Notes: generated from the sequence alone by a model not told the origin. A DNA stretch of 64,000 bases from Aquabacter cavernae (GCF_003993795.1 NZ_RWKV01000008.1:620001-684000); one strand, 5' to 3'. Counted from the stretch's first letter, positions 48,071-58,693 are shown. Program-made: numbers and translations.

Positions 48071-49510
48071 ATGTTCTCGCAAAGCCGCCTCGGCCCCATC
48101 GCCGTCATCGGCGACATCATCGTGGATCATTATGTGACCGGCAGCGTCTCGCGCATCTCGCCCGAGGCGCCGGTCCCGGTTCTGGTCCACGGCTCCGACC
48201 GGCTCGTGCCGGGCGGCGCGGCCAATGTGGCCGCCAACATCGCCGCCATGGGCGCGTCGGTGATCCTGGTGGGCCTCGTGGGGGCGGATGCGCGCGCCGA
48301 TGACCTGTGCACGGCGCTCGGGGCCTATCCCGACATCGCCCTCGATCGGCTGGTGGCCGATTCCGCTCGGCCCACCATCACCAAGACGCGGGTCATGAGC
48401 GGGCGCCAGCAGATCGTGCGCATCGACGCGGAGGATACAAGCGCCCCGGATCGGGAGCTGGAAGCGCGCCTTGTGGTCGCCGCGCGGGCCGCTGTCGCGG
48501 CATCGCGGGTGGCGGTGCTCTCGGACTATGCCAAGGGCGTGCTGGGCGACACCGTCATCGCCGCCGTAATGGACGAGGCGGCCAAGCATGATGTGCCTGT
48601 GATCGTGGACCCCAAGCGGCGCACGTTCGAGTCCTATCGGGGGGCGCGCCTCGTGACCCCCAATCGTCGCGAACTTGCGGAAGCCACCGGCCTGCCGGAC
48701 GAGACGGACGAACAGGCGGCGCAGGCCGCCGCCGCTGCCGGCGCGCAGTTCGGCGGCGACGTGCTGGTGACGCGGGCGGAGAAGGGCATGACCCTCTGGC
48801 GCCAGGACGGCCCGATCCTGCATGTGGCGGCCGAGGCCCGCGAGGTGTTCGACGTTTCCGGCGCGGGCGACACGGCGCTGGCGGCGCTGGCCACCGCGCT
48901 GGCGGCGGGCGAGCCCATGGAGGCGTGCGTGCGTATGGCCAATGCGGCGGCCGCCATCGCCGTGGGCAAGCTCGGCACGGCGGTGGTGACGCGGGCCGAG
49001 ATCGCCGCCGCGCTCGACCGCGCGCTGCCCCAGGTGGAGCCGCCGGGCGCGCTGGTGCCCTTGGACCGCGCGCGGGAGATCGTCTCCGGCTGGCAGGCGG
49101 CGGGCGCACGGGTGGTGTTCACCAATGGCTGCTTCGACCTTGTCCATCCCGGCCATGTGGCGCTTCTGGAAGCCGCCGCCGCCGAGGGCGACCGGCTGGT
49201 GGTGGCGCTCAATACGGACGCCTCCACCAGGCGCCTGAAGGGGCCGACACGCCCGCTTCAGGACGAAACCGCGCGCGCCCGCGTCATCGGCGCCATGCGC
49301 TGCGTGGATCTTGTGGTGCTGTTCGAGGAGGACACGCCGCTGGAGACCATCCGCACCCTCCTGCCGGACGTGCTGGTGAAGGGCTCGGACTACAAGCCCG
49401 AGGACGTGGTGGGCGCGGACGTGGTGCTCGCACATGGCGGGCGGTTGGTTCTGGCTGATCTGGTGGCGGGCCGCTCCACCTCCTCGCTCGTGGCCAAGGC
49501 GCGGCAATGA
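48071..49510 (+). CDS. hldE: Bifunctional heptose 7-phosphate kinase / heptose 1-phosphate adenylyltransferase
   Basis: The 479-residue protein fuses two enzymes of ADP-heptose synthesis. The N-terminal PfkB/ribokinase-type kinase (about 1-315) contains IAVIGDIIVDHYVTGSVSRISPEAPVPV and the FDVSGAGDTALAALA anion hole. The C-terminal nucleotidyltransferase (about 340-479) has VFTNGCFDLVHPGHVALLE, VLVKGSDYKPEDVVG. It starts seven bases after hldD. With waaF, waaC and hldD it makes a complete late heptose unit; gmhA and gmhB would be elsewhere. Confidence 0.95.
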   Translation: MFSQSRLGPIAVIGDIIVDHYVTGSVSRISPEAPVPVLVHGSDRLVPGGAANVAANIAAMGASVILVGLVGADARADDLCTALGAYPDIALDRLVADSARPTITKTRVMSGRQQIVRIDAEDTSAPDRELEARLVVAARAAVAASRVAVLSDYAKGVLGDTVIAAVMDEAAKHDVPVIVDPKRRTFESYRGARLVTPNRRELAEATGLPDETDEQAAQAAAAAGAQFGGDVLVTRAEKGMTLWRQDGPILHVAAEAREVFDVSGAGDTALAALATALAAGEPMEACVRMANAAAAIAVGKLGTAVVTRAEIAAALDRALPQVEPPGALVPLDRAREIVSGWQAAGARVVFTNGCFDLVHPGHVALLEAAAAEGDRLVVALNTDASTRRLKGPTRPLQDETARARVIGAMRCVDLVVLFEEDTPLETIRTLLPDVLVKGSDYKPEDVVGADVVLAHGGRLVLADLVAGRSTSSLVAKARQ

Positions 49511-49613
49511 GATGAGGGCGTCGTTGCGACGCCGGTCACGGGCGGTATAGTTCCGGGGAATCGTCGGGTCCGGCGAGAGCGCGGCGCGGGATGTTCCTGA
49601 AAGGGCAGGGCCA

Positions 49614-50147
49614 TTGCAGGAGGATCATCGTGGGCCGCTCGTCCTCGTTCTCGGTGGCGCGCGCTCCGGCAAGAGCCGCCACGCGGAAGCGCTGATCGAG
49701 CGCGGGACGCCGCCTTTCCTCTATGCCGCCACCGCCCAGGCACTGGACGGGGAGATGGAGGCGCGCATCGCGCTCCATCGGTCGCGACGCGATGACCGCT
49801 GGATCACCCATGACTGCCCGCTCAATCTGGCGGCGCTGATCGCTGAACTTCCACAAGAGGCTCCAGTGCTGGTGGACTGCCTGACCTTGTGGCTCACCAA
49901 TCACTTGCTGGCGGATCATGATCTTGCGGCGGAACAGGAGCGCCTCGTGGCGGCACTGGGACGGCGCGCCGGGCTCACGGTCCTCGTGGCCAACGAAGTG
50001 GGGCTGGGAATCGTCCCCGACAATGCCCTTGCCCGGCGGTTCCGCGATGCGGCGGGGCGGCTCAACCAGCAGGTTGCCGCGCGCGCCGACCATGTGGTCT
50101 TCATGGTGGCGGGGCTGCCCATGACGGTCAAAGGACAGATGCCATGA
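49614..50147 (+). CDS. cobU: Adenosylcobinamide kinase / guanylyltransferase
   Basis: The 177-residue protein has the P-loop LGGARSGKSRHAEAL and VLVDCLTLWLTNHLL, the CobU/CobP signature, plus VANEVGLGIVPDNALARRFRDAAG. It phosphorylates adenosylcobinamide and attaches GMP for nucleotide-loop assembly. The start is TTG at 49614 with AGGGCAGGG upstream. No cobalamin riboswitch is visible in the 103-base gap before it. Its stop overlaps the next start (ATGA). Confidence 0.92.
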   Translation: MQEDHRGPLVLVLGGARSGKSRHAEALIERGTPPFLYAATAQALDGEMEARIALHRSRRDDRWITHDCPLNLAALIAELPQEAPVLVDCLTLWLTNHLLADHDLAAEQERLVAALGRRAGLTVLVANEVGLGIVPDNALARRFRDAAGRLNQQVAARADHVVFMVAGLPMTVKGQMP

Positions 50148-50764
50148 GCGATACCGTGGACGAGAAGGACGCCGCCCGCCATCGCGAGAAGATGGCCAAG
50201 CGCAAGGCGGTTCAGGATGCGGAGGTCGCCGGCAAGACGGTGACCGAGAAGGGCCTGCTCATCGTCCATACCGGCCTCGGCAAGGGCAAGAGCACGGCCG
50301 CCTTCGGCCTTGCCCTGCGCATGCTGGGGCGCGGCGGCAAGGTGGGCGTGGTGCAGTTCATCAAGGGCGCATGGCAGACCGGAGAGCAGGACGCCTTCGC
50401 GGCCTTCGGGGACCGGGTGCGCTGGCATACAATGGGGGAGGGGTTCACCTGGGAGACCCAGGACCTCGCCCGCGATAAGGCCGCCGCCGCCCGCGCCTTC
50501 GCCAAGGCGGAGGAGCTGATGGCCGATCCCGACATCCGCCTGCTGGTTCTGGACGAGCTGAACATCGCGCTGCGCTACGATTATCTCGATCTCGGCCATG
50601 TGGTCGCCACCCTCACCGCGCGGCGGCCAGACCTCCATATCGTCGTCACCGGCCGCAACGCGAAGGCCGACCTTCTGGAGGCGGCGGACCTCGTGACCGA
50701 GATGGGCCTCGTGAAGCATCATTTCTCCGCCGGCGTGAAAGCGCAGGCGGGCATCGAGTTCTGA
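50144..50764 (+). CDS. cobO: Cob(I)yrinic acid a,c-diamide adenosyltransferase
   Basis: The 206-residue protein, of CobO/CobA/BtuR type, has the P-loop HTGLGKGKSTAAFG and VGVVQFIKGAWQTGEQ. LLVLDELNIALRYDYL holds the acidic motif, and VVTGRNAKADLLEAADLVTEM is near the end. It adds the 5'-deoxyadenosyl group to the corrinoid cobalt. It overlaps cobU by four bases and ends seven bases before cobQ. Confidence 0.95.
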   Translation: MSDTVDEKDAARHREKMAKRKAVQDAEVAGKTVTEKGLLIVHTGLGKGKSTAAFGLALRMLGRGGKVGVVQFIKGAWQTGEQDAFAAFGDRVRWHTMGEGFTWETQDLARDKAAAARAFAKAEELMADPDIRLLVLDELNIALRYDYLDLGHVVATLTARRPDLHIVVTGRNAKADLLEAADLVTEMGLVKHHFSAGVKAQAGIEF

Positions 50765-50770
50765 CCCGCC

Positions 50771-52234
50771 ATGCCCGCCTTGATGTTCCAGGGCACGGGA
50801 TCGAATGTCGGCAAGTCGCTGCTGGTGGCGGGCTTCTGCCGGGCCTTCGCCAATCGCGGCCTCGCGGTGCGCCCCTTCAAGCCGCAGAACATGTCCAACA
50901 ACGCGGCGGTGACGGCGGACGGCGGCGAGATCGGCCGCGCCCAGGCGCTCCAGGCCCGCGCCGCGCGTGTCGCGCCGTCCGTGCACATGAACCCGGTGCT
51001 GCTGAAGCCCCAGAGCGAGATCGGCGCCCAGATCGTCGTGCAGGGCCGGGTGGTGGGCACCGCGAAGGCGGCGGCCTACCAGTCCCTGAAGGCCGGTCTG
51101 TTGCCTGCGGTACTGGAAAGCTTTAGCCGCCTTAATGATGAATCAGATCTTACCATCGTCGAGGGGGCGGGGAGCGCCTCGGAGGTGAATCTGAGGACCA
51201 ATGACATCGCCAATATGGGCTTCGCACGTGCAGCAAACTGCCCTGTGATCCTTATCGGGGATATCGACAGGGGCGGGGTCATTGCCAGTGTCGTGGGCAC
51301 GAAGACGGTCATTGACCCCTTGGATGAACCGCTCATAAAAGGCTTCATCATCAATAAGTTTCGCGGCGATCCTCGCCTCTTTGATGAGGGCATGCGGATC
51401 ATCTCGTGTCACACGGGCTGGGCGGCGCTGGGCCTTGTTCCGCACTTCGCCGGCGCCGCGAACCTTCCCGCCGAGGATGCCCTGGCGCTGGAGGCCCCCA
51501 CCGCGCGAAAGGCGTCCGCGCGCCGGACCATCGCGGTGCCGATCCTGCCCCACGTGTCCAATTTCGACGACCTCGACCCCCTGGATGCCGAGCCGGCTAT
51601 TAACCTTATTCGCCTGCGCGCCCATGAGGCGCTGCCGGTGGAGACGGACCTCGTCCTGCTGCTCGGCTCGAAGGCGACTTTGGGCGATCTCGCCGCCTTG
51701 AAGGCGGGCGGCCTCCATCACGACATCATCGCCCATGCCCGGCGGGGCGGGCGCGTGCTGGGGTTGTGCGGAGGCTATCAGATTCTCGGTCGCCGCGTGG
51801 AAGACCCGGAAGGGCTGGAAGGCCCGCCCGGCGCCGCAGACGGGCTTGGCCTGCTGGACGTGGTCACCCGCCTCACCCCCCATAAGCGGCTGGAGGCGGT
51901 GACGGGCCGCTCGCGCCTCGACGCGCCTTTTTCGGGCTATGAGATGCATATGGGCGAGACGGAGGGGCCGGACCGGGCCCGCAGCTTCGCTCACCTCGCA
52001 CGGGCGGGCAATGAGGAGCCGGAGGGCGCGGTGAGCGCGGATGGCCGCATCATGGGCACCTATGTCCACGGCCTGTTCGCCGACGATGCCCAGCGCACCG
52101 CCTGGCTTTCGCTCCTGGAGGCCGGTCCCGCGCACATCGCCTATGAAGCGCAGGTGGAGGCGACATTGGACTCGCTCGCTGCCCATCTCGCTGAGCATGT
52201 GGACCTGGACCGCCTGCTCAGCCTCGCACGCTGA
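50771..52234 (+). CDS. cobQ: Cobyric acid synthase
   Basis: The 487-residue glutamine amidotransferase amidates four side chains of adenosylcobyrinic acid a,c-diamide. The N-terminal synthetase has [20 protein letters not shown] and [12 protein letters not shown]. The C-terminal class I glutaminase has its nucleophile in [12 protein letters not shown] and a histidine in GTYVHGLF. About 51118-51410 (residues 116-213) uses codons unlike the rest (CTT, AAT, TCA, AGG, ATA, AAA), although the frame and family motifs are intact. Its 3' end overlaps the convergent cobD by 17 bases. Confidence 0.95.
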   Translation: MPALMFQGTGSNVGKSLLVAGFCRAFANRGLAVRPFKPQNMSNNAAVTADGGEIGRAQALQARAARVAPSVHMNPVLLKPQSEIGAQIVVQGRVVGTAKAAAYQSLKAGLLPAVLESFSRLNDESDLTIVEGAGSASEVNLRTNDIANMGFARAANCPVILIGDIDRGGVIASVVGTKTVIDPLDEPLIKGFIINKFRGDPRLFDEGMRIISCHTGWAALGLVPHFAGAANLPAEDALALEAPTARKASARRTIAVPILPHVSNFDDLDPLDAEPAINLIRLRAHEALPVETDLVLLLGSKATLGDLAALKAGGLHHDIIAHARRGGRVLGLCGGYQILGRRVEDPEGLEGPPGAADGLGLLDVVTRLTPHKRLEAVTGRSRLDAPFSGYEMHMGETEGPDRARSFAHLARAGNEEPEGAVSADGRIMGTYVHGLFADDAQRTAWLSLLEAGPAHIAYEAQVEATLDSLAAHLAEHVDLDRLLSLAR

Positions 52235-53198
52235 AGGCGATAAGCGCGCAAAGGCAGAGAAGGCCGACGCCCAGCCCATCCGCCCAGCGATAGAGCCGGA
52301 GCGCCGCGCGGATGTCCGCCGCGCCGATTTCCCGCCGCCCGTCGCCCATATAGGCGGCCGGCGCCTCGACGCCCCCATAGCTGCGCGGCCCGGCGATGGA
52401 AATCCCCAATGCGCCCGCCATGGCGGCTTCCGGCCATCCCGCATTGGGCGAGCGATGCCGGGCCGCGTCCCGCCACATGGCAATCCAGGCCCCCTTGGGC
52501 GATGCGCCGGGCAAGATGGCCGCCGCCGCGATGATGAGCAGGCCGGACAGGCGGGACGCGGGCAGGTTCACGAGGTCGTCCAGCCGCGCCGCCGCCCAGC
52601 CGAAGGCTTCGTGACGGGCCGTCTTGTGGCCGATCATGCTGTCCGCGGTGTTCAGCGCCTTGTAGGCGGCAGCGCCCGGCAACCCGCCGACCGCCATCCA
52701 GAAAGCGGGCGCCACGATGCCGTCGGAAAAATTCTCCGCGAGGCTCTCGATGGCGGCGCGGGAGACGCCGGCCTCGTCCAGCCGCTCCGGATCCCGCCCC
52801 ACGATGCGCGACACGGCCCGGCGCCCGGCCGCAAGCCCCTCCCGTTCAAGGGCGGTGGCCACATCGGCCACATGCGTATGCAGCGCCCGCTGCGCCAGGA
52901 GCGATGACCCGAGAAGCGCGCACAGGAAAAGGCCCACCGGCCCGGCCAGCGCCCACAGCGCCCATTGAACGGCGAAGGCGGGCCCGATCGCGCAGCCCAG
53001 CAGCAGGATCACCGCCAGCACGCCGCACGCCCGGCGCCCGGCAAACCCAAGCGCCTCGCGGTTCAGTGTCCGGTCGAGCGCCGAGATGAGGCGCCCGGCC
53101 CAGATGACGGGATGGCCGATCCAGCCCAGGAGGCGCGCCGGATAGCCGGCGGCAGCCTCAATCAGAAGGGCGAGGGCCGCCAGGGCAAGGTCGGGCAC
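52218..53198 (-). CDS. cobD: Adenosylcobinamide-phosphate synthase (CbiB/CobD)
   Basis: The 326-residue membrane protein has several hydrophobic segments and the family motifs [38 protein letters not shown] and [24 protein letters not shown]. It links an aminopropanol phosphate to cobyric acid, the step between CobQ and CobU. GTG at 53198 has GGAGA upstream; an ATG nearby is out of frame. It runs against cobQ with a 17-base 3' overlap. Confidence 0.93.
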   Translation of the reverse strand: MPDLALAALALLIEAAAGYPARLLGWIGHPVIWAGRLISALDRTLNREALGFAGRRACGVLAVILLLGCAIGPAFAVQWALWALAGPVGLFLCALLGSSLLAQRALHTHVADVATALEREGLAAGRRAVSRIVGRDPERLDEAGVSRAAIESLAENFSDGIVAPAFWMAVGGLPGAAAYKALNTADSMIGHKTARHEAFGWAAARLDDLVNLPASRLSGLLIIAAAAILPGASPKGAWIAMWRDAARHRSPNAGWPEAAMAGALGISIAGPRSYGGVEAPAAYMGDGRREIGAADIRAALRLYRWADGLGVGLLCLCALIAFSVRG

Positions 53199-53296
53199 GG
53201 CATCTCCACGAGCGGGATCGAGCTGCGCCGACGCACGGGGGCGGTTTCGCGCGGCGCGTTACGCCTTCTCTCACAGATTGAGGGAGAGCACGGGAC

Positions 53297-55204
53297 TCAG
53301 ATGATCCAGTCCCGGTTCTCCGGCCCTTCCAGATAGCCGTTGTCGGCGAGATAGGCGACCACCCGGTCGGCCAGCTCTTCGGCCGTCTGATTGGCGCCGT
53401 CGAGACGCAGCTCCGGCGCCTCCGGCGGCTCATAGGGGCTGTCGATGCCGGTGAAGTTCTTGATCAGGCCCGCCCGCGCCTTGCTGTAGAGGCCCTTCAC
53501 GTCGCGCGCCTCGGCCACCGCCAGGGGCGTGTCCACATGGATCTCCACGAATTCCCCTTCCTGCAACAGGTCGCGGGCGAAGCGACGCTCGGCGCGGAAG
53601 GGAGAAATGAAGGAGACGATGGTGATGAGGCCCGCATCCACGAACAGCTTCGCCACCTCCGCCACGCGGCGGATATTCTCCACCCGGTCGGCGTCGGTGA
53701 AGCCGAGATCCTTGTTGAGGCCGTGGCGGACATTGTCGCCGTCCAGCACATAGGTGTGCCGGAAGGCGGCGTGCAGCTTCTTTTCCACCAGAGCGGCGAT
53801 GGCGGACTTGCCCGCGCCCGACACGCCGGTGAACCAGAGCACCACGGGCTTCTGGTGGTTCAGCGCCGCACGGGCCGTCTTGGAAACCTGCAGATCCTGC
53901 CAGTGCACGTTGCTGGCCTGCCGCCGGGCCCTGCGGATCATGCCCGCGCCCACGGTCTGGTTGCTCATGCGGTCGATGAGGATGAAGGCGCCGGTGCCGG
54001 GAATGATGTCGAACGGATCGAAGGCGATGGGATCGCGCAGGCTGAACTGCACGGATCCGACCTCGTTGAGCGCCAAGGTCCGGGCCGGTTCCTCGCCATA
54101 GGTGGTGACGTTGATCTTGTGGTGGAGCGCCGCGACGCTGGTGCCCACCGTCCGCGTGCCCACCTTCATCAGATAGGCGCCGCCCGGCGTGAGGGGCGTC
54201 TCGGCCATCCAGATCACATGGGCGTCCACCTGGTCCGCCAGTTCCGGGCGCGCCGTGGCGGCGCTGAGGATATCCCCACGCGAGACATCCACCTCGTCCG
54301 TCAGCGTCAGCGTCACCGACTGGCCCGCCACCGCGCGTGGCAGGTCGCCGTCCGCGGTCACGATGGCCTTCACCCGCGAGGAGCGGCCGGAGGGCGCCAC
54401 GATGACCGCATCGCCGGGCGCGACGGCGCCGCTGGCGATGGTGCCGGAGAAGCCCCGGAAATCCAGGTTCGGGCGGTTCACCCATTGCACGGGCAGGCGG
54501 AAGGGCAGGCGCTCCGCATCCCGCGCCACGTCGATGGTTTCCAGATGGCGCAGCAGGCTCGGCCCCTCATACCAGGGGGTGCGATCGCTGCCCGCAATGA
54601 CATTGTCGCCGTGGCGCGCGGAAATGGGCACCGCCTGCAGGGTCTCGAAGCCGAGCCCGGCCACCAGCGCGCGATACTCCGCGACGATGGTGTCGAAGGC
54701 GTCCTGCGCGAAATCCACCAGATCGATCTTGTTCACCGCCAGCACCACATGGCGGATGCCCAGCAGCGAGACGATGAAGGAATGGCGCCGCGTCTGGGTA
54801 AGGATGCCCTGGCGGGCATCCACCAGAATGACGGCGAGGTCCGAATTGGAGGCCCCGGTGGCCATGTTGCGGGTGTATTGCTCGTGGCCGGGCGTGTCGG
54901 CGACGATGAACTTCCGCCGCTCGGTGGCGAAGAAGCGATAGGCCACGTCGATGGTGATGCCCTGCTCACGCTCGGCGGCGAGCCCATCCACCAGCAAGGC
55001 GAAGTCGAGATCGTCGCCCGCTGTCCCATATTTGCGGGAATCGCTGGCGAGCGTCGCCACCTGGTCGTCGAACAGAAGCTTGGTGTCGTAGAGCAGGCGG
55101 CCGATGAGCGTGGACTTGCCGTCATCCACGCTGCCGCAGGTCAGGAACCGCAGCAGGCTCTTGGTTTCGGGCCGGAACAGGTCGGCGGGGAGGGCGGCAT
55201 TCAT
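53297..55204 (-). CDS. cysNC: Bifunctional sulfate adenylyltransferase GTPase subunit / APS kinase
   Basis: The 635-residue protein joins two parts. Residues about 1-445 are the EF-Tu-like GTPase CysN: P-loop GSVDDGKST (residues 24-32), [24 protein letters not shown]. Residues about 455-635 are the APS kinase Cys[16 protein letters not shown]-loop, [16 protein letters not shown] and [16 protein letters not shown]. With CysD it makes APS, then phosphorylates it to PAPS. NodQ-type fusions like this are common in rhizobia. Start overlaps the cysD stop (TGATG). Confidence 0.95.
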   Translation of the reverse strand: MNAALPADLFRPETKSLLRFLTCGSVDDGKSTLIGRLLYDTKLLFDDQVATLASDSRKYGTAGDDLDFALLVDGLAAEREQGITIDVAYRFFATERRKFIVADTPGHEQYTRNMATGASNSDLAVILVDARQGILTQTRRHSFIVSLLGIRHVVLAVNKIDLVDFAQDAFDTIVAEYRALVAGLGFETLQAVPISARHGDNVIAGSDRTPWYEGPSLLRHLETIDVARDAERLPFRLPVQWVNRPNLDFRGFSGTIASGAVAPGDAVIVAPSGRSSRVKAIVTADGDLPRAVAGQSVTLTLTDEVDVSRGDILSAATARPELADQVDAHVIWMAETPLTPGGAYLMKVGTRTVGTSVAALHHKINVTTYGEEPARTLALNEVGSVQFSLRDPIAFDPFDIIPGTGAFILIDRMSNQTVGAGMIRRARRQASNVHWQDLQVSKTARAALNHQKPVVLWFTGVSGAGKSAIAALVEKKLHAAFRHTYVLDGDNVRHGLNKDLGFTDADRVENIRRVAEVAKLFVDAGLITIVSFISPFRAERRFARDLLQEGEFVEIHVDTPLAVAEARDVKGLYSKARAGLIKNFTGIDSPYEPPEAPELRLDGANQTAEELADRVVAYLADNGYLEGPENRDWII

Positions 55205-56151
55205 CAGAAATAGCCCTCGCGCTTCTTCTTCTCCATGGAGGCGGCCTCGTCATGGTCGATGAGGCGGCCGGAGCGCTCGGAGGTGCGGGCCACCAGCATC
55301 TCCCGCACGATGGCCTCCAGCGTGTCCGCCTCGCTGTCGATGGCGGCGGTCAGCGGATAGCAGCCCAGCGTGCGGAAGCGCACCTTGCGCTGCTCGGGCA
55401 CCTCGCCGGGCGCGAGCGGAAGGCGTGTGTCGTCCACCATGATCATCTGCCCGCCGCGCCACACCACCGGGCGTTCCGCCGCGAAATAGAGCGGGACGAT
55501 GGGGATGTGCTCGGCCAGGATGTATTGCCAGATATCCAGCTCGGTCCAGTTGGAGAGCGGGAACACCCGGATGGATTCGCCCGGCTTCACCCGGGCGTTG
55601 AACAGGTTCCACAATTCCGGCCGCTGGCTCTTGGGGTCCCAGCCGTGATTGGCGGTGCGGAAGGAGAAGATGCGCTCCTTCGCCCGGCTCTTCTCCTCGT
55701 CGCGCCGCGCGCCGCCGAAGGCCGCGTCGAAGCCGTGCAGGCTCAGCGCCTGCTTCAGCGCGTCGGTCTTCATGACGGTGGTGTAGAGCGACGAGCCATG
55801 ATCGAACGGATTGACGTTCTGGGCCGCGCCCTCGGCATTGGTGTGCACCAGCAGCCGGAAGCCCAGCTCGCGCGCCATGCGGTCGCGGAAGGCGATCATC
55901 TCGCGGAACTTCCAGCCGGTATCGATGTGCAGGAGCGGGAAGGGGGGCGGGGAGGGATAGAAGGCCTTCACCGCCAGATGCAGCATCACGGCGGAATCCT
56001 TGCCGATGGAATACAGCATCACCGGATTGGCGAACTCGGCCGCCACTTCCCGCATGATGAAGATGGATTCCGCCTCAAGGCGCTGGAGATGGGTCAACCG
56101 GTCGGCCGGGAGCCCGGACGAGGCCGTGAGGGACGTTTCAAGCGCAGACAT
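55204..56151 (-). CDS. cysD: Sulfate adenylyltransferase subunit 2
   Basis: The 315-residue PP-loop protein has [16 protein letters not shown] as its ATP pyrophosphatase motif, [14 protein letters not shown], and [21 protein letters not shown]. It forms APS from ATP and sulfate, driven by GTP hydrolysis in CysN. It overlaps cysNC by one base and starts three bases after the cysQ stop, so cysQ-cysD-cysNC is one transcript. Confidence 0.95.
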   Translation of the reverse strand: MSALETSLTASSGLPADRLTHLQRLEAESIFIMREVAAEFANPVMLYSIGKDSAVMLHLAVKAFYPSPPPFPLLHIDTGWKFREMIAFRDRMARELGFRLLVHTNAEGAAQNVNPFDHGSSLYTTVMKTDALKQALSLHGFDAAFGGARRDEEKSRAKERIFSFRTANHGWDPKSQRPELWNLFNARVKPGESIRVFPLSNWTELDIWQYILAEHIPIVPLYFAAERPVVWRGGQMIMVDDTRLPLAPGEVPEQRKVRFRTLGCYPLTAAIDSEADTLEAIVREMLVARTSERSGRLIDHDEAASMEKKKREGYF

Positions 56152-56154
56152 GAT

Positions 56155-56985
56155 CTACCCTGCTCGGGCGGGGGCGGGGTCCAGCACCCGCCGGTCGCCG
56201 AAAGCGATGAAGAAGGGATTGGCATAAGGCGCGTCGTCCTGCGGCGCGTCCTTGCCGTAGCGCAACGGCGCCCCGTCAAGGGTCACCACCCCGCCGCCGG
56301 CCGCCCGCAGCACCGCGTCGCCCGCCGCCGTGTCCCATTCCATGGTGCGGCCGAAGCGCGGATAGACATCCGCCGCGCCTTCCGCGAGCAGGCCGAACTT
56401 CAGCGAGGAGCCGGCCGAGCAGAGGCTGGCGATGGGCCGCGCATCCAGCCAGGCGCCCGTCTGCCCGTCCGCATGGGAGCGGCTGGCAATGGCGCGGACG
56501 CCGGAGACATCGCAGGTGTTCACGCCGATGCGCTGGGGCGCGCCCAGTTCATCGCCCACCGTGCGCTTGTGGGCGCCATGGCCCGCCGCGCCGGCATAGA
56601 GGATGCCGAGGGCAGGGGCGTAGACCACGCCCAGAACCGGGATGCTGTCCTCGATCAAGGCGATGTTCACGGTGAACTCGCCATTGCGGGACACGAATTC
56701 ACGGGTCCCGTCCAGCGGGTCCACGAGGAAGAAAAGGGGCGTCGCGCGCGGGCAATGCCCGGCCGCCACCTGTTCCTCGGCCACCACGGGCACACCCGGC
56801 GCGAGGCGCGCGAGGCCATCGAGGATCACTGCTTCCGCGCGGGTGTCGGCTTGCGTGACCGAGGAGGCGTCCGCCTTCTGCTCCACCGTGAAATCCGTGC
56901 CGTACACCGCCAACACTTCCCGCCCGGCCGCGAGGGCGAGGTGCTCCAGGTCGGCGAGCAGGAGAGGAACGTCGAAAGGCGGCAT
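56155..56985 (-). CDS. cysQ: 3'(2'),5'-bisphosphate nucleotidase
   Basis: The 276-residue inositol-monophosphatase-fold protein has VTQADTRAEAVI, VVAEEQVAAGH, LVDPLDGTREFVSRNGEFT and MEWDTAAGDAVLRAAGG, the metal and phosphate site motifs of CysQ. It removes the 3' phosphate from PAP and PAPS, keeping sulfate activation from stalling. It leads the sulfate-activation operon. The AT-rich region upstream (57061-57110) likely holds the operon promoter. Confidence 0.93.
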   Translation of the reverse strand: MPPFDVPLLLADLEHLALAAGREVLAVYGTDFTVEQKADASSVTQADTRAEAVILDGLARLAPGVPVVAEEQVAAGHCPRATPLFFLVDPLDGTREFVSRNGEFTVNIALIEDSIPVLGVVYAPALGILYAGAAGHGAHKRTVGDELGAPQRIGVNTCDVSGVRAIASRSHADGQTGAWLDARPIASLCSAGSSLKFGLLAEGAADVYPRFGRTMEWDTAAGDAVLRAAGGGVVTLDGAPLRYGKDAPQDDAPYANPFFIAFGDRRVLDPAPARAG

Positions 56986-57070
56986 CGCGGCGGGTCTCGG
57001 CGCAGGGTCTGGGATACGCGAACTCGATCGTGATTACCGCCGCATGTCCTGCTTTGCAAGATTTCTCGGG

Positions 57071-57099
57071 AATTATTATAATTCACATGAATGAATGTG
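57071..57099. promoter_or_regulatory. AT-rich divergent control region between cysQ and ugd
   Basis: A TATAAT box occurs at 57077-57082 within the near-palindrome AATTATTATAATT, so both strands have a -10-like element. Next to it is the small inverted repeat CACAT-GAATGA-ATGTG (57084-57099). The stretch is much more AT-rich than its surroundings. No clear -35 was found in either direction. Confidence 0.45.
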
Positions 57100-57226
57100 T
57101 TTTTGTAAATCCGGCGCCGGCAACATTTCCGGGGACCCTGCCGTCTTCCTGTTATAAGGACACGCCATTCTGCCGCCTAACGGACAAGAGGTCGGCGCAC
57201 GGACGGGCGCTTAAAGGGATTGGACA

Positions 57227-58573
57227 ATGCGCGTTGCGATGATCGGTACGGGCTATGTGGGGTTGGTCTCGGGAGCCTGCTTCGCGGATTTCGGGCATCA
57301 CGTAACCTGCATCGACAAGGATTCCGGCAAGATCGCCATGCTGCGCGAGGGGCGCATCCCCATCTTCGAGCCCGGCCTGGACGAACTGGTGGCGCGCAAT
57401 GTCGCCGCCGGACGGCTCGATTTCGATACCGACCTGACGCAGGCGGTGAAGGAAGCCGAGGCGGTCTTCATCGCGGTCGGCACGCCGTCCCGCCGCGGCG
57501 ACGGCCATGCGGACCTGTCCTATGTGTTTGCCGCGGCCCGTGAGATCGCGGCGGCGGCGGACGGCTATACGGTGGTGGTCACCAAGTCCACGGTGCCGGT
57601 GGGCACGGGCGACGAAGTGGAGCGCATCATCCGGGAAGCCCGGCCGGAGGCCGACATCTCGGTGGTCTCGAACCCCGAATTCCTGCGCGAAGGCGCGGCC
57701 ATCGAGGATTTCAAGCGTCCCGACCGCGTGGTGGTGGGCGCCGAGGACGAGCGCGCCCGCGCCGTCATGACGGCGCTCTACCGGCCCCTGTCGCTGAACA
57801 ACCTGCCGCTCATGTTCACGGCCCGGCGCACGTCCGAGCTGATCAAATATGCGGGCAACGCCTTCCTCGCCATGAAGATCACCTTCATCAACGAGATGGC
57901 GGACCTGTGCGAGCAGGTGGGTGCCAATGTGCAGGACGTGGCGCGCGGCATCGGCCTCGACAACCGCATCGGCTCGAAATTCCTGCATGCCGGCCCCGGC
58001 TATGGCGGCTCGTGCTTCCCGAAGGACACGCTGGCGCTGACCCGCACCGCCCAGCAGGTGGGCGCGCCGCTGCGCATCATCGAGACGGTGGTGGCGGTCA
58101 ATGACGTGCGCAAGCTGGCCATCGGGCGCAAGGTGGAGCAGGTGCTGAACGGGCAGGTGAGGGGGAAGACCGCCGCCGTGCTGGGCCTCACCTTCAAGCC
58201 CAACACCGACGACATGCGCGAGAGCCCGGCCATCTCCATCGTCAACTCGCTGCTGGATAAGGGCATGCGGGTGAAAGCCTATGACCCCGAAGGGATGGAG
58301 GAGGCCAAGCACCTCCTGCCCGCCACGGTGGAATATGGCAGCAACCCCTACGAGATCGCCGAAGGCGCCGACTGCCTCGTCATCATCACCGAATGGGATG
58401 CGTTCCGCGCCCTCGATTTCGAGCGGCTGAAGACGATCATGCGCCAGCCGGTGCTGGTGGACCTGCGCAACATCTATGTGCCCGAGCAGATGACCGAGCT
58501 GGGCTTCATCTATGAAAGCGTTGGACGGCCCGCCGCCAATGCCGCGCGAACCCAGCTCACGGCCGCCGAATAG
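57227..58573 (+). CDS. ugd: UDP-glucose 6-dehydrogenase
   Basis: The 448-residue protein has the NAD-binding MIGTGYVGLVSGACFADFGH, KSTVPVGTGDEV, and the catalytic cysteine at residue 263 in GYGGSCFPKDTLAL. GLTFKPNTDDMRESPAIS lies in the C-terminal domain. It makes UDP-glucuronate for exopolysaccharide, LPS or capsule. Start ATG at 57227. It is not in an obvious polysaccharide operon; it is divergent from the cys genes. Confidence 0.95.
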   Translation: MRVAMIGTGYVGLVSGACFADFGHHVTCIDKDSGKIAMLREGRIPIFEPGLDELVARNVAAGRLDFDTDLTQAVKEAEAVFIAVGTPSRRGDGHADLSYVFAAAREIAAAADGYTVVVTKSTVPVGTGDEVERIIREARPEADISVVSNPEFLREGAAIEDFKRPDRVVVGAEDERARAVMTALYRPLSLNNLPLMFTARRTSELIKYAGNAFLAMKITFINEMADLCEQVGANVQDVARGIGLDNRIGSKFLHAGPGYGGSCFPKDTLALTRTAQQVGAPLRIIETVVAVNDVRKLAIGRKVEQVLNGQVRGKTAAVLGLTFKPNTDDMRESPAISIVNSLLDKGMRVKAYDPEGMEEAKHLLPATVEYGSNPYEIAEGADCLVIITEWDAFRALDFERLKTIMRQPVLVDLRNIYVPEQMTELGFIYESVGRPAANAARTQLTAAE

Positions 58574-58608
58574 AGCAGGGGGCCGCCCTACTCCTAACCT
58601 TAGCTAAA

Positions 58609-58633
58609 GGAACCCAGCGACGCCCCAGACGTT
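58609..58633 (+). promoter_or_regulatory. Candidate EcfG (general stress) promoter of the DUF892 gene
   Basis: GGAAC at 58609-58613 and CGTT at 58630-58633 are separated by exactly 16 bases. This matches the alphaproteobacterial sigma EcfG consensus GGAAC-N16/17-CGTT. It lies about 60 bases upstream of the DUF892 start codon, a sensible promoter distance, and downstream of the ugd stop. Confidence 0.7.
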
Positions 58634-58693
58634 TGATCAACAGGCTGCGAATTTCCCGCAAGCCGTTGAAACAACTCGAACGGGAGCGTCGCC

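Noticed and set aside
49511-49613. Possible cobalamin riboswitch before cobU
   Set aside because: The 103-base gap is too short for a full B12 riboswitch and I found no B12-box-like core.
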